Shown here: positions 10,845 through 23,400 of the stretch, one piece after another
Layout: every line of letters begins with the position of its first letter
Numbering within the stretch: the stretch's first letter is position 1
Program-made: the position numbers and the translations under genes
Assembly: GCA_035048495.1 (NCBI GenBank)
Contig: CM068553.1
Location: 9,107,259 to 9,171,258 of the forward strand
Reading direction: 5' to 3'
From: Euptelea pleiosperma
Taxonomy: Eukaryota > Streptophyta > Magnoliopsida > Ranunculales > Eupteleaceae
Length of the DNA stretch: 64,000 nt
The notes under the pieces: model-generated
Database searches by the model: none
Seen by the model: only the letters and a program-made list of their open reading frames with translations
What the model was told of the DNA's origin: nothing

Positions 10845-11160
10845 TGGAAAAAGTGGCACACTATCTGGGACCACTGACATAAGAGTTTGGCCCATCCTTA
10901 GGTGGACCTACATGCAAAAAATCAGCTTTATTAGCAATTTCTAAGCATATGATTGGAGTCATTTTCATGAGTTGATGTTTAACCGTGGAATGTGAACGTC
11001 ACTATTTAGCACGCAACTCGAGAACATCAACTCGAGTTATATTTTTGGCCAATAACAAAACGACACCACCATGCACGTGTTGTGTGGCCTCTAATATAGA
11101 GTTCATGAGGTACCTAGGGATAGGCCAAACATCCATACAGTACAGTGGCCTCTAAAATAT
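10845..11160. mobile_element. Degenerate G-box superfamily MITE
   Basis: It carries GTGGCACACTATCTGGGACC, the CTTAGGTGGACCTACATG block, an interrupted centre, and a right arm with GGATAGGCCAAACATCCATA. A CACGTG core is near 11073. The ends are not recognisable. The stretch 11160-12000 has no recognised gene. Confidence 0.5.
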
Positions 11161-12001
11161 GATGGTAATTTACTGGGTTATGGTAATAGGATATTCACTA
11201 ATTTATGACAACTTGGGCTCATACTTGGTTAGGTTGCTTAAGATCTCTGCCTGAGCCCAACTCGATGCGCCAATCCCATCTGGATATCGGACCGATCCGG
11301 ATCGAGATCGGAGCCCACCGATCCGGATCCCGAGATTTTGAACCATGTGGACAATCCAGGCTACATTGAGCTGTCATCTCCATTATAATCATCATTGTGA
11401 AAAACGAGTTGGTTCCAACATTTTTAACCTAATAAAAAAAATGGATTTAGAATTTGAAAATCTATACCATCAAATTAATCCGTTATCAATGTATGGTTGG
11501 ATTATCTAACGTGATCTCTATATGGCCCCACCACCGGATGTATAAGAATAGGGTGTAAGAAATGGGTGTACGTAGTTCTAGACGGACAGTTTTGTTTTTA
11601 TCATTAGAGTTTTGTGACTTGGAAATCATGCTTAGCTTAAACTATTGTCCAATGAAAATTAGACACGAGGCATCACCATTGTTGGACTCGATGGTGATCT
11701 GTTACAACGGAGAAAAAAAAAAAAAACTTCTCTCATACTGGTTTTTGATGTTCCATTCAACCACAAGGTCCGAAGTATCGGCCAATCAGCAGGCACCGAT
11801 CTATTCAATTGTCGACAATGGAGATGTACAATTTGCTTAAGGGGCCTTACATTGTCTCGAGTGCGATGTTCCACGACCAAGTTGGATCCGATCGACCCGG
11901 ATCACGATTACCACACACCGACAAACCGTGACTTTCATCCATGGGCCTTATGGTGTGTTTTTTATGTTTCACTCATCCACAAGGTCTTCCAAAGTATCAG
12001 C

Positions 12002-12337
12002 CAAGGTTTAAGAGGGGCCGTTATAACGGTGTAACGGACTGGGGGTGTTATCGTTTTCTCCGTGATAACGACCATTGTAACAGACGAGGCTAGAATGGAA
12101 AAAGGGGGAAAAAAAGGAAATAACTGGAAAAGGCTCAAAAATTCAAATTTTTAATTTCAAATTTTCAATAAAATTCATAATCGAAAATAAGGTAGTTTTT
12201 TTCACAATTATTTTTTATAAAATAAAGGCCGTTATTTTCAGAAAAAAAAAAAAAAAAAAACAGCCGTTATAATGAAAATAATGTCCGTTATTTTCTGAAC
12301 GTTAAAACGGTTCATAACATCCGTTTTTGAAACCATG
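12002..12337. mobile_element. TTATAACGG-type hAT MITE
   Basis: A 336-bp element with ends CAAGGTTTAAG and TGAAACCATG, flanked by GTATCAGC (11994-12001) and GTCTCAGC (12338-12345), 7 of 8 bases alike. The interior is built of CCGTTAT/ATAACGG motifs with an AAATTCAAATTTTT-like centre. Confidence 0.75.
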
Positions 12338-12883
12338 GTCTCAGCCAATCAATCGATAGACACCTATCCATTTGTTTATCTCGATGGAGATGTACTATTT
12401 GCTTAAAGGGTCGATCGATCCTAGACCGAGTTGGATTCGGGCCCGACCCAAATCAGAATTGACGCCCAGCGCCCAGCGCCCAGCGCCCACCGACAAACCG
12501 TGACTTTTCTCCATGGGCCTCATGGTGTGATTTTGGATGAGTGAACACCCCAAAAAAATCTTTTCTCACACTACTCTCTCTGTATTTGATTCCAAAGTGA
12601 AAACCGAAAGCCAAGCTTGTCCATATCTTACGGGTCGCAATAGAAAGTAAAACCACCCGTGAACAAGAATAACAATAACACAACAATAATTAGAAACAAC
12701 GACAGGCAGAGAGAATCAACAAAAATACAACTACTAAAGTTCCCATTTTCATCTTTCCTTCCTTCTTGGCTTGATCCCTCTCAACGAATCTCCTCCCATC
12801 TTCTTATCTCCTTATTTCCAATCTCTTCTCCAAAATTTCAAAAAAATTTCAATCACAAGTAGAACAACAACAAAGACACTGTA

Positions 12884-14507
12884 ATGGCTAAGCTCTGGTT
12901 TTCTTCCTTTGTGTTTCTACTTCTTCAACTGTTCCAATTCGCCGCGTCGACGCGGGAATTGACGACGACGCCGCCATTGCCGATTCTCCCGCTCCCTTCA
13001 GCGTCTCAACTGAAATGGCATCAGCGAGAAATCATAATGTTCTTGCATTTTGGAGTAAACACGTTCACCGACTCCGAGTGGGGGACCGGGCATGAAGACC
13101 CATCTATTTTCAACCCGATAGGGCTTAATGCCAATCAATGGGTTGATGCCGCTGCTAAGGCTGGAATTTCTCTAATGATCCTCACTGCAAAACATCATGA
13201 TGGGTTCTGTCTGTGGCCTTCCAAATATACCAAGCATTCTGTTATAAGTAGTACATGGAGAAATGGAAAAGGCGACGTCGTCCGAGATTTTGTCGATGCG
13301 GCGAAGACTCGAGGTATCGACGCTGGGTTATATCTCTCGCCGTGGGATCGACATGATCGAAGATATGGTCATGAGCTACTATATAATGAGTATTACTTAG
13401 CCCAGCTACAGGAATTGCTCAATAGGTAAATTGGATTTATTTTTTTTTTACTGAATTTGAATCTTTAATTCATATTGATAATTGAATTTTTTTTTTTTCT
13501 TGGCTAGATATGGAAGTGTTCAAGAGATTTGGTTCGATGGCGCGAAGGGCTCGAATGCGCCGAACATGTCGTATTATTTCGGAGATTGGTTTTCCATGGT
13601 GAAGGAATTGCAAGGTTCAATTAATATATTCTCGGATGCTGGCCCCGACGTTAGATGGGTAGGGGACGAGAATGGTTACGCCGGGAGTACATGTTGGTCG
13701 AAAATCAATCGGACGTCGCTGAAGATTGGCGACGGAAGCATTGTCGGGTGAGTTAACATCGAACCCAATTATCAAACACCAATTTTTTTTAACCCAATTA
13801 TCAAACACCATGATGATGATTATAATTAATGCAGTTATTTGAATACGGGCGATCCGAGAGGAACTGATTGGTTGCCTGCCGAATGCGACGTATCGATCCG
13901 AACAGGTTGGTTTTGGCATAAATCTCAAACACCAAAGCCATTAAGCGAGTTACTTCAAATTTACTACAATTCAGTGGGACGAAATTGTGTACTACTACTC
14001 AATGTACCACCAAATTCAACTGGGCTTATATCAGAAATCGACCTTCGACGATTAGGAGAATTTCGAAAAGCAATCGACACCATTTTCACCCCCAATTTGG
14101 CTAAAGGGGCCACCATCAAAGCCAGTAGCCAGAGGGGAGGAAAGACGGGCGGTTTCGGACCCGAAAATGTTCTCGACGACGACCATTTATGGTCATATTG
14201 GGCTCCAGAGGATGAGTCGAAAAAAGAGCATTGGATCGAAATTAGAGAGACAGAGAAGGGTTTGAGATTCAATGTTGTGAGGATTCAAGAAGCTATTGGG
14301 CTCGGGCAGAGGATTGAAAAGCACGAGATTTACGCCGATGGGAATCGGGTTGCGGATGGAACAACAATTGGTCACAAGAGGCTTCACAGGCTTGAAGGGG
14401 GAGTGGTTCATGCTAGTCGGGTCAGGATCAGAATCAAGAAATCATGGGGATTACCTTTGATCTCGTCCATTGGTCTTCATTTTGATCCTTTTTGGCACCC
14501 AAAATGA
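12884..14507 (+). CDS. FUC1: Alpha-L-fucosidase 1-like glycosidase (GH29), three exons
   Basis: Exons 12884-13425, 13508-13747 and 13835-14507 give 484 residues. Both introns are GT-AG (82 and 87 bp) and keep the frame. GH29 enzymes release alpha-L-fucose from glycans; the plant FUC1 type acts on alpha-1,3/1,4-linked fucose of N-glycans in the secretory path or apoplast. Residues 1-22 form a signal peptide. The GH29 barrel follows, with HFGVNTFTDSEWG (55-67), His104-His105 in AKHHDGFCLWPS, and the probable nucleophile Asp191 in QEIWFDGAKG, coded at the start of exon 2. A C-terminal discoidin-like beta region follows from about residue 355. No frameshift or missing motif is seen. It converges with the Nudix gene 3 kb away. 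No sequence-visible regulation beyond an AT-rich leader. Confidence 0.95.
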
Positions 14508-14587
14508 ACTTAAAACTGAACAGATTTGTCTAATAAAAGTTGCTTTCAAGCTACAATTTTTATTCCATACAACTTTTATCTTCTTAA

Positions 14588-15194
14588 TAGGGCATGAAAT
14601 GGAGCGAGTCAGGCCTGAGATTGGAACTGAACCAGATCCGACTTTTGCAATTTTTGAAACCGGTCGATCCAGGTTTGGCTCTTGGATCTTATTAGATCCT
14701 TACTACAAGTAATTATTTTCTACTTGATCCGACCAGTGTATCCATAGTGGATCTGACCTGGATCTTCACGTATGAATCATCATTCGGACCCTAGTTAGCA
14801 ATTCGGAGTGCGTGCGGCAAAAAAAAAAAAGGGAACGGGAAATGTTCGAGTACAATTTAGATTTTTCATAACAAATGCGTTAAAACAAATTTGGTAAAAA
14901 TAAAATAAAACAAAAAGAAGTAAAATATTGACGACCTTTTGCCTTATCAAATGAATTTTCATGTTCAAAACTGAATAATCCGAAAATAATCTGGAAAAAT
15001 GCACAAAATTTTCCAAACCTTTGAATAGGATATTTTTCACAAATAATTCGAGAATTTATTAACTAGGGTTTGGACTCAAAAGATCATGGTATAGATCCAA
15101 GTTGGACTTGGATCCGAATTTGAGCCGACATTCATCAGATCGGGATGTAATACCTGGATCTGAACCTGACCCGACCCGACCCATTCATGCCCTA
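14588..15194. mobile_element. Inverted-repeat element with CTTAA duplication
   Basis: The ends TAGGGCATGAAATGG and CCATTCATGCCCTA are inverted copies. CTTAA flanks both sides (14583-14587 and 15195-15199). The arms are rich in GATCCGACC motifs. It lies 80 bp past the fucosidase stop. The superfamily is not resolved; a 5-bp duplication is short for hAT or MULE. Confidence 0.55.
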
Positions 15195-15469
15195 CTTAAG
15201 GTCCCCACGTTAATGTTGCAGCGTTCTTGAGCAATGTTATGGACGAAGTCTATTGTCCACTAAATAACAACCATGTGGAGTTTGATTTTGATATTGATTT
15301 CTCCATCACTGTGGGTAAGTGGGCTGCAATCAGGTCATTATCCATACAGCCAATATCAGGACATGTGACCTTGCAAACCAAACAAACAGAGCAAAACCAG
15401 TCTGCAAATGTTTACAGACTCGTGAGTATGTAAACATGCTCTGAATATGACACGCGTCACCATCTTTCT

Positions 15470-15740
15470 ACCCCACTTACTCTATGAATGTTCAGCCTAT
15501 TTCTTTGTGGACCTATATACCAAAAATGAACCTGATCGGTGACTTTTAGCCATTCATTTTGAGCCATTTTTATTATGGGCTTAGAATTCGTCCATTGGCC
15601 TGTTCAAGAAGCCCATGATAAAAAATGTTCAAATCCAGTGGCTAGAAATCATCAATCACGCTGATTTTTGGTGTGTAAGTCCATGGAACAATGAGTTAAA
15701 CATTCATAGGGTCATTGGGCTAGCTAGTCTATCCCACGTG
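15470..15740. mobile_element. G-box superfamily MITE, diverged
   Basis: The arms AAAATGAACCTGATCGGTGA and its complement near 15640, an AAATCCAGTGGC block and a final CCCACGTGCC are visible. Termini are unclear. The first-arm side begins within the ACACGCGTCACC segment. Confidence 0.5.
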
Positions 15741-15949
15741 CCGTATTCTGGCAACGTTTTACAAACTCACGAGTCTGCTACCTTTGCAGATTAGTTTTTC
15801 CCAAACAGAATATATATTAGGGCATGTGACCCAAGCGGGGATCTGACACACTTTCGTAGGGCTCCTAAATCCTACCTAGGCAATATTCTCGGTCTAGTAT
15901 CAACTGAAGGGTACCCTATACCGGACAAACCGATTAAAACTTTGACGAC

Positions 15950-16255
15950 AGCGACAGCGCGCAATATGAGCCACGTGACACTCTTTGAGGACTCTGACCG
16001 TATGGATTTTTTTTTCAAAATCAGCCTGATTAGTGATTGCAAACCTTTGGATCTCTGTACCTCAAATAATGGTCAATAATGCGCAAATTCCCACGGTTAA
16101 AATCAACCCATGAAAATAACTCCAATCCAACGCCTAGAAATCACTAATCAGGCTGACTTTTGTTTTGTAGGTCGACCTAGGGATTGGCCAAACATCCATA
16201 CGGTCAGTCCTCTAAGAGTGTGACACGTGGATCATATTGCTCGGACAAACTCACC
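15950..16255. mobile_element. G-box superfamily MITE
   Basis: It has AGCCACGTGACACTC near 15970, GACCGTATGGAT, both ATCACTAATCAG-type arms, GGGATTGGCCAAACATCC and GTGACACGTGGATCATATTG at the right end. The stretch from 16260 to 16980 has no recognised gene. Confidence 0.65.
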
Positions 16256-16984
16256 ATCAGAACCGATCAATGATCAGGCCAGGTTGGGTAGCATGATGCA
16301 AAAGTTTTTCTATTACCTGATAGAACTGATGGGGTCTGGATATGCTGCTAATCACATCCATCAAATCTATTTCACTATCGAGACATGAAAACAAAATCTA
16401 CAGATCATACGGTTAAAATTATCTGATAAGGATGTTTGACCTAGGAGATATTCTAGGTGAGACTCGTTATATCATATGGTCAATCAAGGAGAGAGACGTT
16501 GCAGTGAAGTGTTCTTCAATAATTCGTGTGGATCTGCCTCACCAAATTTAACCTAACAAGACCAATGCATCAAGTTATGGAATAGGGATGATATGGTGCA
16601 CCAAGAACACACCAAACTCCATCCATAAAACACCTTCATCTCCCCCATTGATCTTAACCGTCCGAATGAACTCTTTCTAAACGTACGATCGAAGTCTACT
16701 TTTCGAAGGTCATCAAAAGCTTAAAGAAAATAGTCCAGAGAAAAAGTGGCAGTAGTCAAATGACTAGGATCATCTGATCGATGCCATTTTTGGGCTGTCT
16801 CATTTTGATTGGATGGTCAGATAGTGCTAAGAACGCAATGCGACGGGTGTTATATATATGGGTCATACATGGAATCATTAAGCAGTTCTTTTTTTCTTTT
16901 TTGGGTGGGAGAGCTGGGGTTAGGTGGACCCCTACCAGATATATTGATATCAACAAAGATTACAGATGGAGATATTTACCACTA

Positions 16985-17190
16985 AGGTCTAAAAAGAGCC
17001 GTTATAATTGTATAACAGACGGGGGTTACCATTTTTCCGTTATTAACGGATTGTAACACATGTTAAAAAACGGTGCTAAAATTCAAAATAACAAAAATAA
17101 TGGGCCTTTTTTTTAGCAATTTCTTTCAGAAAGTAAGTTATTTTCGTTATAACAGCCGTTATTTTCAAAACATTGGCCGTTATAAATAAA
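16985..17190. mobile_element. TTATAACGG-type MITE, decayed
   Basis: GGTCTAAAAAGAGCCGTTATA at its left end is a diverged terminus of the family. Internal CCGTTATT and CGTTATAACAG motifs follow. The right end is not clear. It lies about 380 bp past the Nudix gene stop. Confidence 0.5.
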
Positions 17191-17569
17191 ATGTGGGTGG
17201 AAAATCCACTACCAGAACTCATCAAAGGAAAATAGACTGACTTCATTTTTCCCTGCTCGGGCTTCGACCCTACCTTCCATCATCCTAGAATTTGATTTTC
17301 TTAGAAATACTTTTCCAGGCTGAAGTAACTTTCAATGAACCAAATGCAGCCTTAATTTGAACACCTAATTGAAGAAAAGAAAACCATCAAATAACTTGCA
17401 AGCCAATTTAATTAAATTTTTGGATGGTATCGATGGATTGTACACAAAATTTAAGCAGTCACGAAATTAAATCTATTGCACGGTCGTTAGTGAGTGAAGC
17501 CCACATGACAGTGATGTTATTCAACGACATCCTAACCATGTTAGTCGCTATAAAAACAGGGGGTGAGCT

Positions 17570-20412
17570 TCATTGAGGAGGGAGAAGCCCCTCTCTCTTA
17601 GCCATCTCATACAGGGCAATTGCAGCAAGAACCTTCGCATCAGCTGTGATGCGCCAGAGCTTATCATAGGGAATTACACGTACCTTAATCAGCTCGCCAT
17701 GCTCACGAAGACCCATTTCTTTTCCATGCAATGTTGTTATGACTTCCTTATCAACTTGGCCTCTGTACAGAAACAGACTCAGTTCCTCATCACACCCACC
17801 CTACACAGTGGAAAAGCAGGAAAGAATAAATTTAGAGAAAAAACTAAACGTTAAGCACAAACAGCACAGCGGAGAAGATTAAATGTTAGACTTGATAAAT
17901 TCTGCATCTTTGGACCAGTTAGGGATGGATATAAGTGCCATATTGAGCAGAACATTATGGTGTACATACTGGTGAAGGAAAAACTCTGCATCCAGTTGAT
18001 GGGTCCAGGAAGGCCGTGAGGTTAACCATGTCTGACATTTTTAATTTTATACCAGTCTCCTCCTCAACCTGCCATATCATTTGATAAGCATCACAAAGCT
18101 TACTTAAGATGTTAACATGGGCTAAATCTGTGGTTCTTCCAAATTAAACCTTATGAGCTAGGAAACTCAAATTAGTCCACCAAATACAAAAATCCATCCA
18201 TTTAAGGAAGAGAACAATGAGAATGTTTTTCAGCAAAACCAGTATTAGAAGTGTCATCATGATCAATGCCTGTCAAGAAAATTGTACTCAGAACAGTTCC
18301 AAAACACAGTTGAGTCAAGTCCAAGCAGCTGAATTTGAAAAAAAAAAAAGGGTGATTACTCAAGTCTAGTCTCAGACTAAGACTTAGTCAAGTCCAACCT
18401 AAATATAACATAGTAGTGCTACTAAAATCCTACGATTTACAATTTGAATCCGACGCTTCAAATCAAATCTAAACCCAAAGATTTGAATCTTATGTTGAAA
18501 TCCCTTTAGATAAAAAACCTATGATTTCTATATGAATCTTATGATTTAAGTACAATTCACGACCTGAATTTATGGTTCTCTCAAATCTTACGATTTAATA
18601 AAAACATGGAGCACATTGTGGTGAAATAATGACTTCTCTGTTTGTACTTTTGACTTTTTGAAAATGTAAAACACTACAAAAAAGACAACCAATGGGTATT
18701 TTTACTAATTAAACCAATTAACATGTTTATCGTAATGTCTTTCCATAGAAACATAAGATCATCGCAATAAAATTATTGTAGGAAACAGTGGTAGTGCTTA
18801 CCGCACGAAAGACTACCTAACACGTTGATAACAAGAACGGCATGTCTATGCACTCAATTTGAAAGATTTGAGAGTTGAGATTGTTGATTGAATATAGAAA
18901 CTTGTTTATTTTGACAATGAGTTGAAGATACATAGTTTTAATTTTTCTTTTTTCTTTTTTCTTTTTTTTTTCGGAAAAGAACTATCGTTTGTATAACTAT
19001 GAGTTTAGAAGAGTGTCTATATAATGCATATTAGGATTGCCATGTAAAATGTTTCGGTTATTATTTGTATTATATCATGAGTTATGGAATAGTTAATTAG
19101 TTAGGCATCTATATATTCTTTTTCAATATTTTGGATATTATTTTTGTAAGTTAGGTTAGAGTTTTGTGAAGAAAGAAAGGAGTTGAGAGAAGAGAAGTAG
19201 AACTGGCTTAATGTCCTAGTCGACTCCCCACAGTATATTCTATTATTGAAAAGTGTCAAAAAGTTAGTAATACCCCACATCCAGCACATTATAAATAACT
19301 CTTCTAAGTTCTAACACTCCCCCCAAGTTGAAGAGTAATAACCGTGTAACTCCAACTTTGAACAAATGTAAACCATACGACTCTTAAAAGGGCTTTTATA
19401 AACAAATCCGCTAACTGATTTGCAGACTTCAGTACATAATAGAAATATCACCACACACAACCTTGTCTCTAATAAAGTGACAATCCACCTCAATATGTTT
19501 TGTTCATTCACGAAAGATTGAATTAGGAGCTATATGGATAGCTGCTTGATTATCACCCAACTTCACTAGAGAATCTGTATTAACACCCAACTCCTAAAGA
19601 AGGTGTTAACTCGTAAGTGATATGAGCCATTGCTCTATATTCAGCTTCCAACACTCGAATGAGCAACCACAAACTGTTTTTACTTTTCTAAGTCACTAGA
19701 TTGTCACTTAGAAAAGTGGAATAACCTGTGGTAGGACAATTACAAATCAACCTTATTTAAATTAATAATAATATTAAAGATCTCTTGGTAGATTAATAAA
19801 TATAGTACCCCTGTTGAGATTGATACCTATACGAGCATCCAGTTATGAGGTAACACAGGAATAAAAAATAACAGTTGCAACCACCAGTGGCGAGGCCAGG
19901 ATTTTGTTCAAGGGTGGACATTGTACAGGATTTAAAAGGGCATTTTTTAGAAAATTATTTTTAATTTTGTAAACTTTCAAAATTGAGGGTGGGCACCTCG
20001 CCCCCTCCTGGCTCCGCCACTGGCAACCACCAAGTTTATCATTAGATACAGGACAATTTACCATCAGATATAGAACAAAATCTAAAAGGGGAGATCTCTA
20101 GAGAGGCAACGAAAGATTTTATATCTTGACTGACAACTTCTTAACCATGTTAATCTTAACCAAATAGCAATGCTACCCTTTATTATTTATTTTTATAAGT
20201 AATAGCAATGCTACCTGCAGATGGAATTTCCAATTATAAAAGCCCATACTCATAAGAGAGCAACACAAGAAACAAGGGAATGCAGTACCAACAGATCAAA
20301 GAAGAAAATTATGTTCTATCAAGTTATTAAACAATGCTCAACTTAGAACAAGGTGGTAAAAAGGAATACTACAGTTGAGTAAGTAGGAACAAATTAATTG
20401 TATCACAGCTAA

Positions 20413-20469
<57 letters not shown>

Positions 20470-23400
20470 TTTGACCTCGCGAACTGCTGTGCCAATAACA
20501 TCACCCTTATCATCGTCCAACATTCCAGCTGGCAATTCTAAAATAAGCCTTCCAACAGGAACCCTGGCCTTAAATATTCAGAAGTATTTATTAAACATTA
20601 AGATGAATTGACACAATCATATTCATCTATACTTAAATTCTAACCATGTCTAATAGTTATTGATCATCAAGCAATTTATAGTAGAGTATCATAAATCACA
20701 CCTCAAAAAACAACACAACACAATACCTGCTCTGTAAGAATAACGTAAGTCTCTCCCCCTGAGTCCAAAAGGATCAGCACAGCAACAGCTGGTCCTCGTG
20801 AGAATACAATACCTGGAACCTAAATATATCTTAACTCATGCACATGAAAATTGGAAAAAGACACATGCTTGCAGGAATTACAAAAAAATGCTGGAACAAA
20901 TAGTAGAATACACTCTTTAAGGTGAGACCAATAAATTCTGACACGCATGTCAGACAGATTGATAAGTCTATTATAAAAAATAAACTATTAGAATATATGT
21001 AATACGGTAGAGATCCAATGTTTTTCATTTTTGATAACTGATGCAGACATTTAATCATTGAAATAAACTAAGCCAAGGCAAAATATAGTATAAACTATTT
21101 TCCAAAAAAAAAAGCTTCACAATCAGTTCAGGTTTGAGATTGGGTGCCAAAATTTTATTTTTCATAGGACGTAAAATACTCCAGGAACTTACCAGTTGTT
21201 CAGGTTACCAATAAACAGTAATCTGAAGCATTTCTGTAAAGAACTGGATAACTTGATTGTCAAAGTAAGTACAAAAGACACAATCATTTCGCTTATTAAG
21301 ATGAACAAATCTGAAATTCTGAAGCAACACAGTGGATATACTAATCAAATACCTTTTTTCCTGTCTCTTTATCAAGAACATCTGCTTTGAACTTTAGAAA
21401 ACCTATTCGAGTTCCGAACATATCCACTCCCTGTTACCAAATAATAGCCAATTAGAACTTCTCTAAGTTAAAAAGAAATTTGCTAGTTAATAGTGAAGAA
21501 TACACACACACACTAGTGAATGGTACATGCATCGTGCATGTGATTAACAAATTTCTAAAGGACTACTATAGTGTGCATGTATGAGGTGCACCAAGTTTGG
21601 CACACTTTTTATCCAGTGTGCAACCCATGCAATTATACAGATTGTACAGGTTTAGATTGATTACTTAATGACTTGGTGCACCTTAGATGAAAATGCTACA
21701 ATGTCTCTTTCAAGAAATGGGATGGGATAAAAAGACATTCATTAGTTCTCAATAAAAAATTAAGTACTTTTTTTACTAGTACATTGATATATTCAATTTA
21801 GTTTTTAAGGTAAATACATATTTTAACTTGAAGTATTTGGCAACACAAGGGGCAGTTTTGGAAGATTAGGCTTGTTAAAATATGGGGGGGGGGGGGGGGG
21901 GGGGGGTTGAACTCCTTGTATTATTTTTTTTCTTATTTTTCAAGGAAGCCAGAATGTCTCTTTTACCCTTCTTGTTTTAATGAAGCAATTGATGTCGAAT
22001 GAGAAATTTCATAAAAATCCCTTGTTCTGGTTTATATATTTTAATTGGAACTTCCAGGGGATTGACTTACTCCCGATAATCTCTAAATGTACCTCTAGGT
22101 TTATAAGGGTGTCAATTATGACTGATTTATCAGATAACCAAGATACAGCTGTTCAATCGTCACAAGCTTATATGATAAAGAGTATGTGCCTGTTATGAAC
22201 AATGCTTATGTTGCTCGGGGTGTTGGGTGGGGTCTTGTGGTTTTTGGTTTTTGGTTTATGGTTTATGGTTTATGGTTTATGGCCTTGTGCTTTTCAGCTG
22301 TATGGTCTTTAGGGCCTTCTCGGCCCTCTTTTAATATATTTTTCTTTTACCGATCAAAAAAAATGCCTATGTGCTCCTTAGTTTATATGATCAATTAAGG
22401 GATCGACTTACTCCTGATAATCTTTAAATGTAAATCTAGGCTTATAAGGGTGTCAATTATGACTGATTTATCAGATAAGCAAGACACAGATGTTCAATCC
22501 TCACAGACTTATATGATAAAGAGTATGTGCCTGTTATATGATCAATTAAGCCAAATTCCAAAACCATAACTGAGTTCAAAAGAGACAAATCTTTGAAAAA
22601 TTCCCTAACCTACTTAAGTTAATTAGTAACTTGTGCTAATTATGAGCCAAGAAAAGCTACCTGAATAAGCACTCGTCTCAAAGGCATATCTCCATGAGCT
22701 AAAATTCCTGTTTCGCTTTGCATATTCTTCAACCATTGCTTGAACAATGATGACTCAATTGCTGTCCTGCAACACATATTTCAATCCCAATAACCCAGTG
22801 TGTGAGAAAACTGTTTCTTTTTTGTCATAAATCATAATGCTTTGCTTCACACTTCCGTTGTCGACTCCATAATATCATCTTCTCACATTCCTCCTAAATT
22901 ACAAACTAATGAACCTCAATCAGAAAGTCATTTACCGAAAATTACTTCCCTAACTATGTCTCTAATTATGTTATTTGTTTAGTTTGTTCATTTGGTGGAA
23001 AATTAACACTCAATAATCACTCTCACATTTTATGTACCAAACATTAGCTATAAAACTAATAAAACTAAGGGCCAGTTTGGATTCGCATTGTACCGAAACA
23101 GCAGTCTAAGAAAGAACAGGGTTTAGAGTGACACACCTCTATTAACATGTTCTCTAGACCATTGATTTTGCCCCAGTTTAACTTTAAGGCTGTGCTTGGT
23201 AGGCCATTTTGTGGGCAAATCCGAATATTTGCCCGCGCAAATACGAACTTTGTAGTGTTTGGCGTGTCGTTTTCTCTTGAAATATTTTTTCCCACACATT
23301 TGCCTGCCAAAGCATGAAAGTAATTTATTGGCCTTGGTGGGCAAAAAAACTGTAAACTAGGAAAATGTGAAAAAACGAAATCTTTTGGGCCCACTTGCAC

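Noticed and set aside
22186..22398. ORF with repeated Phe/Trp/Met/Tyr/Gly residues
   Set aside because: It is a translation of a short GGTTTATGGTTT repeat inside Nudix intron 1 or 2 region and shows no family resemblance.
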